Source of the DNA: Desulfovibrionales bacterium
GTDB taxonomy: Bacteria; Desulfobacterota; QYQD01
Reading direction: 5' to 3'
Length of the DNA stretch: 64,000 bases
Assembly (NCBI GenBank): GCA_028715605.1
Contig: JAQURM010000004.1
Coordinates: 1 to 64,000, forward strand
Shown: positions 32,611-40,550 of the stretch, piece after piece
Layout: each line of letters begins with the position of its first letter
Position numbering within the stretch: position 1 is the stretch's first letter
Translations under genes and position numbers: made by a program
Notes under the pieces: generated by a model
The model's database searches: none
What the model was told of the DNA's origin: nothing
The model's input: only the letters and a program-made list of their open reading frames with translations

Positions 32611-34608
32611 ATGAACCTGTTTAAACGAGAAGAAAGCAAGTCAAAGGATTATGAGAGTGAGTTGCAGGAGGCCCGGGCGGAGGCCAGGCGCTGCGAAAAC
32701 ATCTTGAAGTCTATAGCCGCGCCCATGTTTGTGACCGATAAAGACCTGGTGATCACCTCTATAAATGATGTGGCGCTGAAGGCCATGGGCTACAGCCGGG
32801 ACGAGGTGGTGGGCAAGATGACCTGCGCCCAGTTTTCCCGGACACCGCTCTGCGGCACGGCCCAGTGCACCATAAAGAACTGCATGCGCACGGGCGAGGT
32901 AATCAACGGCGAGACGGTGGCCGAGACCAGGGACGGCAGGAAGGTGCCCATCCAGGCGGCCTGTTCGGCCTTCTTTGACGAACAGGGCAAGCCCTACGGC
33001 GGCATGGAGGTCATCCTGGACCGGACCGAGGCAGTCAAGGCCAAGTGGGAGGTAGACAATATCCTCAAATCCGCCGCTGCGCCCATGTTTGTGACCGATA
33101 AGGACCTGGTGATCACCTCTATAAATGATGTGGCGCTGAAGGCCATGGGCTACAGCCGGGACGAGGTGGTGGGCAAGATGACCTGCGCCCAGTTTTCCCG
33201 GACACCGCTCTGCGGCACGGCCCAGTGCACCATAAAGAACTGCATGCGCACGGGCGAGGTGATCAACGGCGAGACGGTGGCGGAGACCAGGGACGGCAGG
33301 AAGGTGCCCATCCAGGCGGCCTGTTCGGCCCTCTTTGACGAACAGGGCAAGCCCTACGGCGGCATGGAGGTCATCATAGACATAACCGAGGTCAAACGTC
33401 TCCAGAGAGAGGCCGATGAACAGCGGGAATACCTGGAAAGACAGGTGGCCATGCTGGTAAAAGAATTACATACCCTGAGCCTCGGAGACCTGTCGGTGAA
33501 CATTGTCGCTGAACGACAGGATGAGATTGCCAGGGTCATAGAAAGTTTAAATAAGGTTATTGAAAGTCTCCGGGAGACCGCCCGGGTAGCGGAAGCTGTT
33601 GCCCGGGGAGACTTGACAGTAGAAATCACACTCAAGTCAGAAAAGGATGTCCTTGGAAATGCCTTTAAGAGGATGATTAACGACTTGAGGAATATCGTCG
33701 GCAATATAAAAACTGCTTCTGACAATGTGGCCTCCGGCAGTCAGCAAACCAGCAGTACGGCCACGCAACTCTCACAGGGTTCTACCGAACAGGCGTCCAG
33801 CATCGAAGAGGTGTCCAGCTCCATGGAGGAGATGAACAGTACGGTAAATCAGAATGCCGACAATGCCAGGCAGACCACCTCCATTGCCGAGAAGGCGGCC
33901 GGCAATGCCCTGGAAAGCGGTAAGGCCGTGGCGGAGTCGGTTGGAGCCATGAAGCAGATTGCGGAAAAAATATCCATCATTGAAGAAATCGCCCGTCAGA
34001 CCAATCTGTTAGCCTTAAATGCGGCTATTGAGGCGGCCCGGGCCGGGGAACATGGGCGGGGGTTTGCCGTCGTGGCGGCCGAGGTACGGAAGCTGGCCGA
34101 GCGCAGCCAGACTGCGGCCCAGGAGATTGCCAACCTATCCGGCAGCAGTGTTCAGGTGGCCGAACATGCCGGCGCTCTGGTGGCCGAACTGGTTCCCAAT
34201 ATCCAGAAGACCGCCGAGCTGGTGCAGGAGATAAATGCCTCCAGCACTGAGCAGGCCAGCGGTATTCAGCAGGTGACCCAGTCTATCCAGCAGCTCGACC
34301 AGGTGGTGCAGCAGAATGCCAGCGCTGCCGAAGAGATGTCCGCAACCGCTGAGGAACTTACGTCCCAGGCCGAGCGGCTGCGTGAGTCCGTTAATTTTTT
34401 CAAGCTGGATGACCAAGGTGGTCAGGGGATGAAACAATTGGGAGGTGGGCGTAGTCCCCGTGCCGACATCCCTAAGGCGCCTGCCCGCAAACCGGCGCGC
34501 CCCGGCGCATCTACGAGCGGCAGTGTGCCTAAGCCGCAGATAACAACCGGGGTTGATATAGTCCTGGGTAAGAATGATATAGACGACCGGGAGTTTGAAA
34601 GAATTTAA
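32611..34608 (+). CDS. Soluble methyl-accepting chemotaxis protein with duplicated PAS domains
   Basis: A 665-residue receptor without membrane segments. Two PAS domains (about residues 30-145 and 150-265) are nearly identical: 32719-33016 and 33079-33376 match at all but four positions, offset by 360 bases. Each has the cysteine set [21 protein letters not shown], as in a known deltaproteobacterial PAS group, which may bind a metal or cofactor (inference). HAMP-like segments ([19 protein letters not shown] and GDLTVEI) and a signalling domain (from about 390) follow, with the hairpin tip [20 protein letters not shown]. The tail ends REFERI, close to a CheR/CheB-docking pentapeptide. It opens the chemosensory cluster, with AAGAGGAGG before the ATG. 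Confidence 0.92.
   Translation: MNLFKREESKSKDYESELQEARAEARRCENILKSIAAPMFVTDKDLVITSINDVALKAMGYSRDEVVGKMTCAQFSRTPLCGTAQCTIKNCMRTGEVINGETVAETRDGRKVPIQAACSAFFDEQGKPYGGMEVILDRTEAVKAKWEVDNILKSAAAPMFVTDKDLVITSINDVALKAMGYSRDEVVGKMTCAQFSRTPLCGTAQCTIKNCMRTGEVINGETVAETRDGRKVPIQAACSALFDEQGKPYGGMEVIIDITEVKRLQREADEQREYLERQVAMLVKELHTLSLGDLSVNIVAERQDEIARVIESLNKVIESLRETARVAEAVARGDLTVEITLKSEKDVLGNAFKRMINDLRNIVGNIKTASDNVASGSQQTSSTATQLSQGSTEQASSIEEVSSSMEEMNSTVNQNADNARQTTSIAEKAAGNALESGKAVAESVGAMKQIAEKISIIEEIARQTNLLALNAAIEAARAGEHGRGFAVVAAEVRKLAERSQTAAQEIANLSGSSVQVAEHAGALVAELVPNIQKTAELVQEINASSTEQASGIQQVTQSIQQLDQVVQQNASAAEEMSATAEELTSQAERLRESVNFFKLDDQGGQGMKQLGGGRSPRADIPKAPARKPARPGASTSGSVPKPQITTGVDIVLGKNDIDDREFERI
32719..33376 (+). 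repeat. Tandem 360-bp PAS-encoding duplication
   Basis: Copies 32719-33016 and 33079-33376 differ at four positions in 298 by eye (about 98.7% identity), while flanking bases on either side diverge. This shows a recent internal duplication or active gene conversion inside the receptor gene. Confidence 0.9.
34498..34516. repeat. 19-bp microrepeat copy 5
   Basis: One mismatch to the consensus; encodes the ARPGAST segment in the receptor's C-terminal tail. Confidence 0.7.
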
Positions 34609-34651
34609 ATAGCATCCAACCGAAAACTTTTGATTTCCGGTTGGGGCATTC

Positions 34652-34734
34652 AGCATGAAGCCGGTCTCCCGTTCACAGTTGACCGTTTACCGGAAGAAAA
34701 TGTCGGACAACGGTTAACGGTTAACAAACATGCT
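34652..34734. repeat. AGCATG...CATGCT dispersed element, copy 1
   Basis: About 83 bases bounded by AGCATGAAGC and AACATGCT, with internal GTTGACCGTTTACCGG and GGTTAACGGTTAAC complementing each other. Nearly identical to 34907-34996 and, inverted, to 42176-42265. The 420-base gap to the next gene holds only these elements and shorter repeat words. Confidence 0.8.
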
Positions 34735-34906
34735 GATAGCTGAAAGCCAGTATCCGGCATTAGGCCGACCGTAGGCCGAAAACGGTAGTTTCCAGATGAA
34801 ATGTGTTCATCCGAATTCTTTTGTTCGGTTAAGTTATTTATTTTTTTCCTTAATATTTTTTTTTGCTTACCGATAAATGATTATAAGCTATCAGCCTTCA
34901 GCTCTG

Positions 34907-34996
34907 AGCATGAAGCCGGTCTCCCGTTCACAGTTGACCGTTTACCGGAAGAAAATGTCGGAAAACGGTTAACGGATAACGGATAACAAACATGCT
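34907..34996. repeat. AGCATG...CATGCT dispersed element, copy 2
   Basis: Direct copy of 34652-34734 with one extra GGATAAC unit; both lie in the same intergenic space. Confidence 0.8.
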
Positions 34997-35027
34997 GACG
35001 ACTGATAATTGAAGGGATTTCCCTCCA

Positions 35028-36920
35028 TTGGATGAGAAGCGGGATCTAATAAAGGAATTGGATGAATGTCAGAGATATCTGACGCAGTTATGTGCCGACG
35101 TTGAGCCGGAATTTTTGCAGCTTGGCCGGGGGCTGGAGTCTATTTACCACCAGGCGCAGGACCTTTCGGAACAGGCCAGGGGGGCGGTCTATCTGCACGC
35201 TACGGCGCATCTTCGAGAAGAGGGACAGACATCCGCCTCAGGCGGACATCTTCGAAAGGTTACAGACCTGTTTCTGGATGTGAGGGATATTTTTAATACG
35301 TCGCTTGACGCCTTGCGTACTACGATTGAGGAATCTGCAAAGGCTGCCAGGCATATTTCCACTATAGGGAAAGAACTGGAAAGCCTGAAGAGCGGGCACA
35401 ATGCCCTGGAGAGGCTGGCCGTTATAACCAGAATACTGGGTATTTCTACCCGCATTGAGTGCGGCCGTCTTGGAGATATGGGCAGCGGGTTTATTTTTTT
35501 ATCGGATCAAATAAGTAATTTTTCCGGTGCGCTTTCCAAGTATGCATCTGACTTTGAGACCGAGGTAAAACAGGTATTGGCAAATATTGAGGAGGCAGAG
35601 ACATCCGTGGCTGCCCGTCTAAAAATTCAACGTAAAGAGTCTGACCGGATTTCACAACAAATTATGGGCGCTTTAGATATTGTAGATATGGCATCCGCAC
35701 AGATGACCCGGCTTTCCGAACAGATTGATCACTTTTCCGAAAGAGTACTCCGGGAGGTCGGAGAGATTGTATCTGCCTTGCAGTTTCAGGATATAACCAG
35801 GCAGCAGGTTGAACACGTACAGGCTGCTCTGGCAGAGCCGGGTAATTCTCTGCATGGAAAAACCCTGAAAAAATGTAGTTCAAAAGAGTTGAGCGCTGTT
35901 TATGGGAACTTAGCCGTACAGCTTTCACAACTTCGTAACGTGAGGAGCGAAATTACTGCTGCCGGCCAAAACATAATGACTGCCCTTGAAGGGATCGGCC
36001 GGGAAATCGAGGGACATGTGAGGCATGTCGCCGAGGCCATAGGTGAGACGAGCGGGGGCGCGCGCCCCAGCGCATCTACGAAGGGTGATAATGCATTGGC
36101 TATGCTTGAGCCCCAGATGGAGGCGCTGGGACAGCAACTGAAAAACAGCTTTTTGCTCAGCGAAATATTGTTTAAGACCATCAGTAATGTGTCAGGCCTG
36201 GTAGAGCGGATCGGAAGCAATCAAACCAAAATCAATAAGACACGCCTGGATATGAAGATCCTGGCCCTTAATGCCCAGGTACAGGCGGCGAGGCTTGGAG
36301 GGGATGGGCGCGCGCTTTCTGTACTGGCTGAAGATATGCAGCATCTTTCGGATTCTTGGAGCGCGGTGGCCGAAGAGACGGCCTCCCTGCTCCAGAGTGC
36401 CGTTAATGTGGCGGCTGACCTGAAAGACAAGTTGGAAGGTGTATTGGAACATTGCCGGAGCCAGACCGCAAAAGGCCAGGAACGGGCCTCTAATGCCGTG
36501 CTCCTCTTGCAGACTGCCAGCGACAAGACAGGGAGCGCTGTTGAGGCCATTAACCAGGCCAGTCATTTATTGGGTGAGGATGTTACGGCGCTTGTGAACA
36601 CTATAAAATTTCCGCAAATTGCCGAGGCCGGCCTGGAGAGGGTTATATCTCACTTAGAACATCTGCAGGATGAAATCGGCAAGAGATTATCGCCGGAGGA
36701 GAAACGGCTTATTACCGTGACACCGGTGCTGGATACAACAGCCGAACGCTATACCATGGAGAGTGAACGCAGGATGCACACTCATGCCCTGCAGCAAATT
36801 AAGCCGGTCGCAGATGCGCCGGGGCGTACTGATGCCCGTACTGTCGAACTTCTTGAAAAGGATACGCAGATAAAAGCGACAGGTACAGATGACATGGGAG
36901 ACAATGTGGAGTTGTTTTGA
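35028..36920 (+). CDS. Soluble receptor-like coiled-coil protein of the chemosensory cluster
   Basis: A 630-residue helical protein with no membrane segment. Two regions resemble MCP hairpin tips: ITRILGISTRIECGRLGDMG (about residue 145) and KINKTRLDMKILALNAQVQA, then ARLGGDGRALSVLAEDMQHLS (about 400-440). Between them stands SALQFQDITRQQVEHV, a motif common in chemotaxis-associated coiled-coil proteins. Family is not certain; it is probably a cytoplasmic receptor or adaptor for CheA. It starts at TTG (35028), as no in-frame ATG is near; AAGGGA lies upstream. Three 19-bp microrepeats are inside the gene, and TAHLREEGQTSASGGHLRK is repeat-encoded. Confidence 0.75.
   Translation: MDEKRDLIKELDECQRYLTQLCADVEPEFLQLGRGLESIYHQAQDLSEQARGAVYLHATAHLREEGQTSASGGHLRKVTDLFLDVRDIFNTSLDALRTTIEESAKAARHISTIGKELESLKSGHNALERLAVITRILGISTRIECGRLGDMGSGFIFLSDQISNFSGALSKYASDFETEVKQVLANIEEAETSVAARLKIQRKESDRISQQIMGALDIVDMASAQMTRLSEQIDHFSERVLREVGEIVSALQFQDITRQQVEHVQAALAEPGNSLHGKTLKKCSSKELSAVYGNLAVQLSQLRNVRSEITAAGQNIMTALEGIGREIEGHVRHVAEAIGETSGGARPSASTKGDNALAMLEPQMEALGQQLKNSFLLSEILFKTISNVSGLVERIGSNQTKINKTRLDMKILALNAQVQAARLGGDGRALSVLAEDMQHLSDSWSAVAEETASLLQSAVNVAADLKDKLEGVLEHCRSQTAKGQERASNAVLLLQTASDKTGSAVEAINQASHLLGEDVTALVNTIKFPQIAEAGLERVISHLEHLQDEIGKRLSPEEKRLITVTPVLDTTAERYTMESERRMHTHALQQIKPVADAPGRTDARTVELLEKDTQIKATGTDDMGDNVELF
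35198..35216. repeat. 19-bp microrepeat copy 6, followed by TCCGCC/GGCGGA palindrome
   Basis: Two mismatches to the consensus. A palindrome TCCGCCTCAGGCGGA and a second CATCTTCGA half-copy follow within 50 bases, all inside coding sequence. Confidence 0.65.
36063..36081. repeat. 19-bp microrepeat copy 7
   Basis: Two mismatches; encodes ARPSAST in a linker of the coiled-coil protein. Confidence 0.65.
36808..36826. repeat. 19-bp microrepeat copy 8 (inverted)
   Basis: One mismatch; encodes ADAPGRT in the C-terminal tail of the coiled-coil protein. Confidence 0.65.
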
Positions 36921-36925
36921 GGGAT

Positions 36926-37002
36926 AGGGCAGGAGACAGAAGACAGAATGTTAGGGTTTCCTTTTATTCTGAATTCTGACTCCTAAATTCTGTCTCCTGA
37001 GG
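36926..37002. repeat. CAGGAGACAGA family repeat
   Basis: CAGGAGACAGAAGACAGAA at one end and CTGACTCC...TCTGTCTCCTG at the other; the centre AATGTTAGGGTTTCC matches the copy at 31474-31572. Confidence 0.7.
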
Positions 37003-37022
37003 CAGGTAAAGGAGGAATCAAC

Positions 37023-37322
37023 ATGGCTTGCATGCTTAGCGACGTTGACGGAAAGCCGGTGTTAAAGCTGACGGGTGCGGTCGGTATCGCCGAAGGCGCG
37101 GAATTAAAAGAGGCCCTGCTAAGGCTTATTGAATCTACAGAAAATCCTACGGTAGCCATGGATGGAGTCACTGAGGTCGATGTCTGCACATTGCAACTTT
37201 TGGTTGCAGCTCAGAAGAGCGCCGCCAAAGCCGGTAAGTCGCTTAATTTGGCGGACATTTCCGAGCCGTTTCAGCAGGCAGCAGAATTGGCGGGGCTAGA
37301 AAGTTCAAAGTTTAAAGTTTAA
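37023..37322 (+). CDS. STAS-domain protein
   Basis: A 99-residue single STAS domain, the fold of anti-sigma factor antagonists. It contains KLTGAVGIAEGAELKEALL, TVAMDGVTEVDVCTLQLLVA (the usual phospho-Ser or Thr position is occupied by a Cys-Thr pair) and LNLADISEPFQQAAELAGL. In chemosensory clusters such proteins often accompany alternative pathways (for example pilus- or development-related). A good ribosome site, AAAGGAGG, precedes the ATG. The last six residues (SKFKV and stop) are read from repeat-like DNA (AAAGTTTAAAGTTTAAAG). Confidence 0.85.
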   Translation: MACMLSDVDGKPVLKLTGAVGIAEGAELKEALLRLIESTENPTVAMDGVTEVDVCTLQLLVAAQKSAAKAGKSLNLADISEPFQQAAELAGLESSKFKV

Positions 37323-37412
37323 AGTTCGGGGTTAAAAGACCGTGAACGTGGAACTCGGAACCCTGAACTTCTTTGGTTGCGACTATGCCGCGCTGTGGTT
37401 CCCCTTAGCAAT

Positions 37413-37465
37413 GTAGGGTGGGCTTTGCCCACCAAGGGAATGATGGTGGGTAAAACCCACCCTAC
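37413..37465. repeat. GTAGGGTGGG/CCCACCCTAC hairpin repeat
   Basis: Second copy of the family at 26010-26077, in the 222-base gap between the STAS and cheY genes. Confidence 0.75.
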
Positions 37466-37544
37466 GGGTCTGATACCTCTGTGTTCTCTGTGCTCTCTGT
37501 GGCAAAAGTTTTGACAATACTCAGGTAAAAACGGGGGGTATTTT

Positions 37545-37910
37545 ATGGCTAAGACAATTATGACCGCCGATGATTCAGCCAGCGTCCGGCAGATGGTAAG
37601 TTTCACCCTTAAACAGGCCGGTTACGAGGTCATCGAAGCGGCAGACGGTAAGGATGCCCTGACCAAGTTGAACGGCGCTCAGATAGACATGCTGATTACC
37701 GACCTTAATATGCCCAACCTGGATGGCATCGGCCTGATCAAGGGGGTGCGCGGGATGCCTAACCATAAGTTCATCCCGATCATTATGCTGACTACAGAGT
37801 CGCAGGAGGGCAAGAAGGCTGAAGGCAGAACAGCCGGGGCCTCGGGGTGGATTGTCAAGCCGTTTAAGCCGGATCAGCTCCTGGCGGTAGTTAAAAAAGT
37901 GCTTAGATAG
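37545..37910 (+). CDS. cheY: Chemotaxis response regulator CheY
   Basis: A 121-residue stand-alone receiver, the length of CheY. The acidic pocket is Asp9/Asp10 in TADDS, the phospho-acceptor is Asp53 (LITDLNMPN), the conserved Thr lies in MLTTES and the Lys in WIVKPFKPDQLL. When phosphorylated by CheA it would act on a motor or other output. It precedes cheA, but a four-helix-bundle gene separates them. A TTGACA stands upstream (37511-37516) without a convincing -10. Confidence 0.93.
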   Translation: MAKTIMTADDSASVRQMVSFTLKQAGYEVIEAADGKDALTKLNGAQIDMLITDLNMPNLDGIGLIKGVRGMPNHKFIPIIMLTTESQEGKKAEGRTAGASGWIVKPFKPDQLLAVVKKVLR

Positions 37911-37936
37911 AAGTCAGAATTCAGGAGTCAGAAGTC
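37911..37936. repeat. GTCAGAATTCAGGAGTCAG repeat, left border
   Basis: A copy of the CAGGAGACAGA family word directly before the four-helix-bundle gene. Its complement lies at 38288-38322, directly after it. Confidence 0.65.
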
Positions 37937-37939
37937 GGA

Positions 37940-38323
37940 ATGGAAAGAAAACCGGCAAAGAATTTTCAGGATCTGATCGTCTGGCAAAAGGCGCATCAAT
38001 TCGTTTTGTCTATTTACCGTTTCAGCGACGGCTTTCTGGGGAGAGAGCTATATGGCCTGACTTCTCAGTTCAGGCGAGCCGCTGTTTCTGTGCCGGCCAA
38101 TATAGCGGAAGGTTTCAAGAAAAAAACGAAAGCCGATAAAGCCCGATTTATGAATATTTCCCAAGGCTCTATCGAAGAATGCCGGTACTATTTAATCTTA
38201 GCAAAAGATTTGGGATATGGGGATAATCCGGAATTAATAAATCAGCTCGAAGAAGTCAGTAAGTTGCTGCAGGGGTACTACTCATCTATTCTAAATTCTG
38301 ACTCCTGTCTCCTGACTTCTTAA
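37940..38323 (+). CDS. Four-helix-bundle protein (S23/23S rRNA intervening-sequence type)
   Basis: A 127-residue helical protein. The family signature is FQDLIVWQKAHQFVLSIYRF near the start, then LTSQFRRAAVSVPANIAEGF and FMNISQGSIEECRYYLILAKDLGY. Related proteins are encoded by intervening sequences in 23S rRNA, and the Avd protein of diversity-generating retroelements shares the fold; roles are unclear. It lies in the middle of a chemosensory operon and is bordered by inverted repeat words (37911-37936, 38288-38322), which also encode its last residues (SDSCLLTS). I infer a mobile passenger. Confidence 0.85.
   Translation: MERKPAKNFQDLIVWQKAHQFVLSIYRFSDGFLGRELYGLTSQFRRAAVSVPANIAEGFKKKTKADKARFMNISQGSIEECRYYLILAKDLGYGDNPELINQLEEVSKLLQGYYSSILNSDSCLLTS
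38288..38322. repeat. CTGACTCCTGTCTCCTGAC repeat, right border
   Basis: Inverted with respect to 37911-37936; overlaps the end of the four-helix-bundle gene, 20 bases before cheA. Confidence 0.65.
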
Positions 38324-38341
38324 CCCGAAAGGAGTTTTATC

Positions 38342-40453
38342 ATGAACCCTGAAGATAAACACGCCCAGACCTACCTGGAAGAAGCCAGGGAACTGCTGGC
38401 CGAACTGGAAGAGGCCGTGCTTGAGTTGGAAAACAACATGGCCGACATGGAGCTTGTGAACCGTATTTTTCGGGCCATGCATACAATTAAAGGTTCCGGG
38501 GCTATGTTCGGTTTTGATGCCGTTGCCGGGTTTACCCACCACGTGGAGACCGTTATGGATCAGGTGCGAAACGGCGTCATCCCGATTACGAATGACCTCA
38601 TCGGCCTGATCCTGGCGGCGCGGGACGAGATCTCATCTATGCTGTTCGGTACATCTGAGACGGATTCGGGTGGCCGGGAGGAGATTATCGCCGCATTGCG
38701 TTCGCTTTTACCCGGAGAGACGAATGAGGGAGAGGCAGCAGGCCCAAGGACAAAAGAGGCAGATCCTGATTCGGGGGCCGAAGTTCAACCGGTAAGCAGT
38801 AGGGGCATGAGAGCTACATATCGTATCCGATTTATCCCCGGGAGCGATACGCTTCGCTATGGGAACGATCCTATCGCCTTACTTAACGAGATGGGCAACC
38901 TCGGAGAGCTGCGGGTCACTGCTCTTTCCGACCGCATCCCCTGCCTGGAAGAAATCAATTATGATGAGTGTTATCTCGGATGGGACATGACTCTTATATC
39001 TGAGGCCGATATCAACGCTATCCGCGATGTCTTTATCTTTGTGGAAGACAGCAGTGAGGTGGCCATTGAAAAGATAGCAAATGAGACCACGATTGGTGAT
39101 GCGGTGACTGAGAAGGTTGGTGAGATACTGGTTGCCCGCGGAGATGTCCCTGCCGAAGCGGTGGAAAGGGCCGCGAAGGATCAAAAAAAGATCGGGGAGA
39201 TACTGGTCGAGGCCGGTACGGTGTCTAAGGAGAAGGTTAATTCAGCCTTGGTCGAGCAGCATATTATCCGGCAGCAGGCGGAAAAACATAGCGCTACCAG
39301 CATCCGCGTGGCAGCCGAAAAACTTGACCAGCTCATCAATATAGTGGGTGAGTTGGTCACTACGCAGGCCCAGCTCACCCAGGCGTCCGGGTCTAACGGG
39401 AACTCGGAACTGCTGACGGCTGTAGAGAGTGTCGAGCGTCTTACCGGTGAATTGCGCGATTGTGTCCTGGGAGTGCGTATGCTGCCTATTGGTTCTACTT
39501 TTGCCAAGTTTAAAAGATTGGTGCGCGATCTTTCCGCGGGACTGGGCAAGGAAGTTGATTTTATCACAGAGGGAGACGAAACGGAACTCGATAAAACGGT
39601 TATCGAGAAGATCGGCGATCCCCTGGTTCATCTTATCCGAAATAGTTTAGACCACGGTATTGAGATCCCGGAGAAAAGAGAGACCTCCGGTAAACCTCGT
39701 CGCGGCATAATTCGTTTGACAGCGTCTCATGCCGGAGGGGAGGTGGTTATATCGGTTGAGGATGACGGCAAGGGGCTTGATACAGAGGCCATCGTCCGTA
39801 AGGCTATGGAAAAAGGCCTGATTGATGACGCAAAGAGCCTCTCTGATTCCCAGATATTTAATCTCATTTTTCAGCCGGGATTTTCTACCGCTGAAGTGGT
39901 CACCGATGTCTCCGGCCGCGGGGTAGGCATGGACGTGGTAAGGCGGGAGATAGAGGCCCTGCGCGGTTCGTTTGATATCCAGAGTAAAAAAGGGCGAGGC
40001 GCCACGGTTACGGTCAGACTGCCCCTGACCCTGGCCATAATCGACGGCCTCCTGGTGGAGTCAGGCCGGGAGCGGTTTGTGATCCCGCTGCATCATGTGC
40101 AGGAGTGTGTGGAATTGACCGGGCGTGATATTAATAATACACACGGACGCCATGTGATGAATGTCCGGGATAGACTTGTTCCTTATGTCCGGTTAAGTGA
40201 ATTCTTTGTTACGGCGGATAGAGAAGCGCTATCTATAGAACAGGTCATCGTGGTGCAGGCCGAGGATTTCGTTACGGGCCTGGTTGTGGACAGGATTGTG
40301 GGTGAGAAACAGGCGGTGATTAAACCTCTGGGCAAGATGTTCAGACAGGCCGACGGCGTATCCGGGGCCACCATACTGGGTGACGGCACGGTGGCCTTAA
40401 TTTTGGACGTACCCCAGATCACGCGGTGCGCACAGCGTGAGGAGGCGGCATGA
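38342..40453 (+). CDS. cheA: Chemotaxis histidine kinase CheA
   Basis: A 703-residue kinase with an Hpt domain first (phospho-acceptor His47 in MHTIKGSGAMFGF). A second region (about residues 160-250) includes RIRFIPGSDTLRYGNDP. Next is an unusual pair of short repeats (VGEILVARGDVPAEAVERA and IGEILVEAGTVSKEKVNSAL), which resemble an MshEN-like fold. The dimerisation helices (DQLINIVGELVTTQAQL), the HATPase (IRNSLDHGIE, EDDGKGLD, GRGVGMDVV) and a CheW-like domain follow. It phosphorylates CheY and CheB in response to receptors. The length is typical. Confidence 0.94.
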   Translation: MNPEDKHAQTYLEEARELLAELEEAVLELENNMADMELVNRIFRAMHTIKGSGAMFGFDAVAGFTHHVETVMDQVRNGVIPITNDLIGLILAARDEISSMLFGTSETDSGGREEIIAALRSLLPGETNEGEAAGPRTKEADPDSGAEVQPVSSRGMRATYRIRFIPGSDTLRYGNDPIALLNEMGNLGELRVTALSDRIPCLEEINYDECYLGWDMTLISEADINAIRDVFIFVEDSSEVAIEKIANETTIGDAVTEKVGEILVARGDVPAEAVERAAKDQKKIGEILVEAGTVSKEKVNSALVEQHIIRQQAEKHSATSIRVAAEKLDQLINIVGELVTTQAQLTQASGSNGNSELLTAVESVERLTGELRDCVLGVRMLPIGSTFAKFKRLVRDLSAGLGKEVDFITEGDETELDKTVIEKIGDPLVHLIRNSLDHGIEIPEKRETSGKPRRGIIRLTASHAGGEVVISVEDDGKGLDTEAIVRKAMEKGLIDDAKSLSDSQIFNLIFQPGFSTAEVVTDVSGRGVGMDVVRREIEALRGSFDIQSKKGRGATVTVRLPLTLAIIDGLLVESGRERFVIPLHHVQECVELTGRDINNTHGRHVMNVRDRLVPYVRLSEFFVTADREALSIEQVIVVQAEDFVTGLVVDRIVGEKQAVIKPLGKMFRQADGVSGATILGDGTVALILDVPQITRCAQREEAA

Positions 40454-40471
40454 GTTCGCCGCAAAGGATAA

Positions 40472-40528
40472 GAAGCTGAAGGCTCAAAGCTCAAAGCTGA
40501 GGGCTGAAAGCTGAATGCTGACAGCTAT
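40472..40528. repeat. AGCTGAAAGCTGA type degenerate repeat
   Basis: Short words GCTGAAGGCTCAAAGCTCA in series, ending 20 bases before the next gene's ribosome site. Similar runs at 45258-45305, 52905-52945 and 57370-57415; related words at 11490-11515. Confidence 0.6.
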
Positions 40529-40550
40529 TATATTACAAGGAGGTAGAAAG

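Noticed and set aside
34801-34986. 61-codon frame between the two receptor genes
   Set aside because: It is read through dispersed repeat sequence and has no ribosome site.
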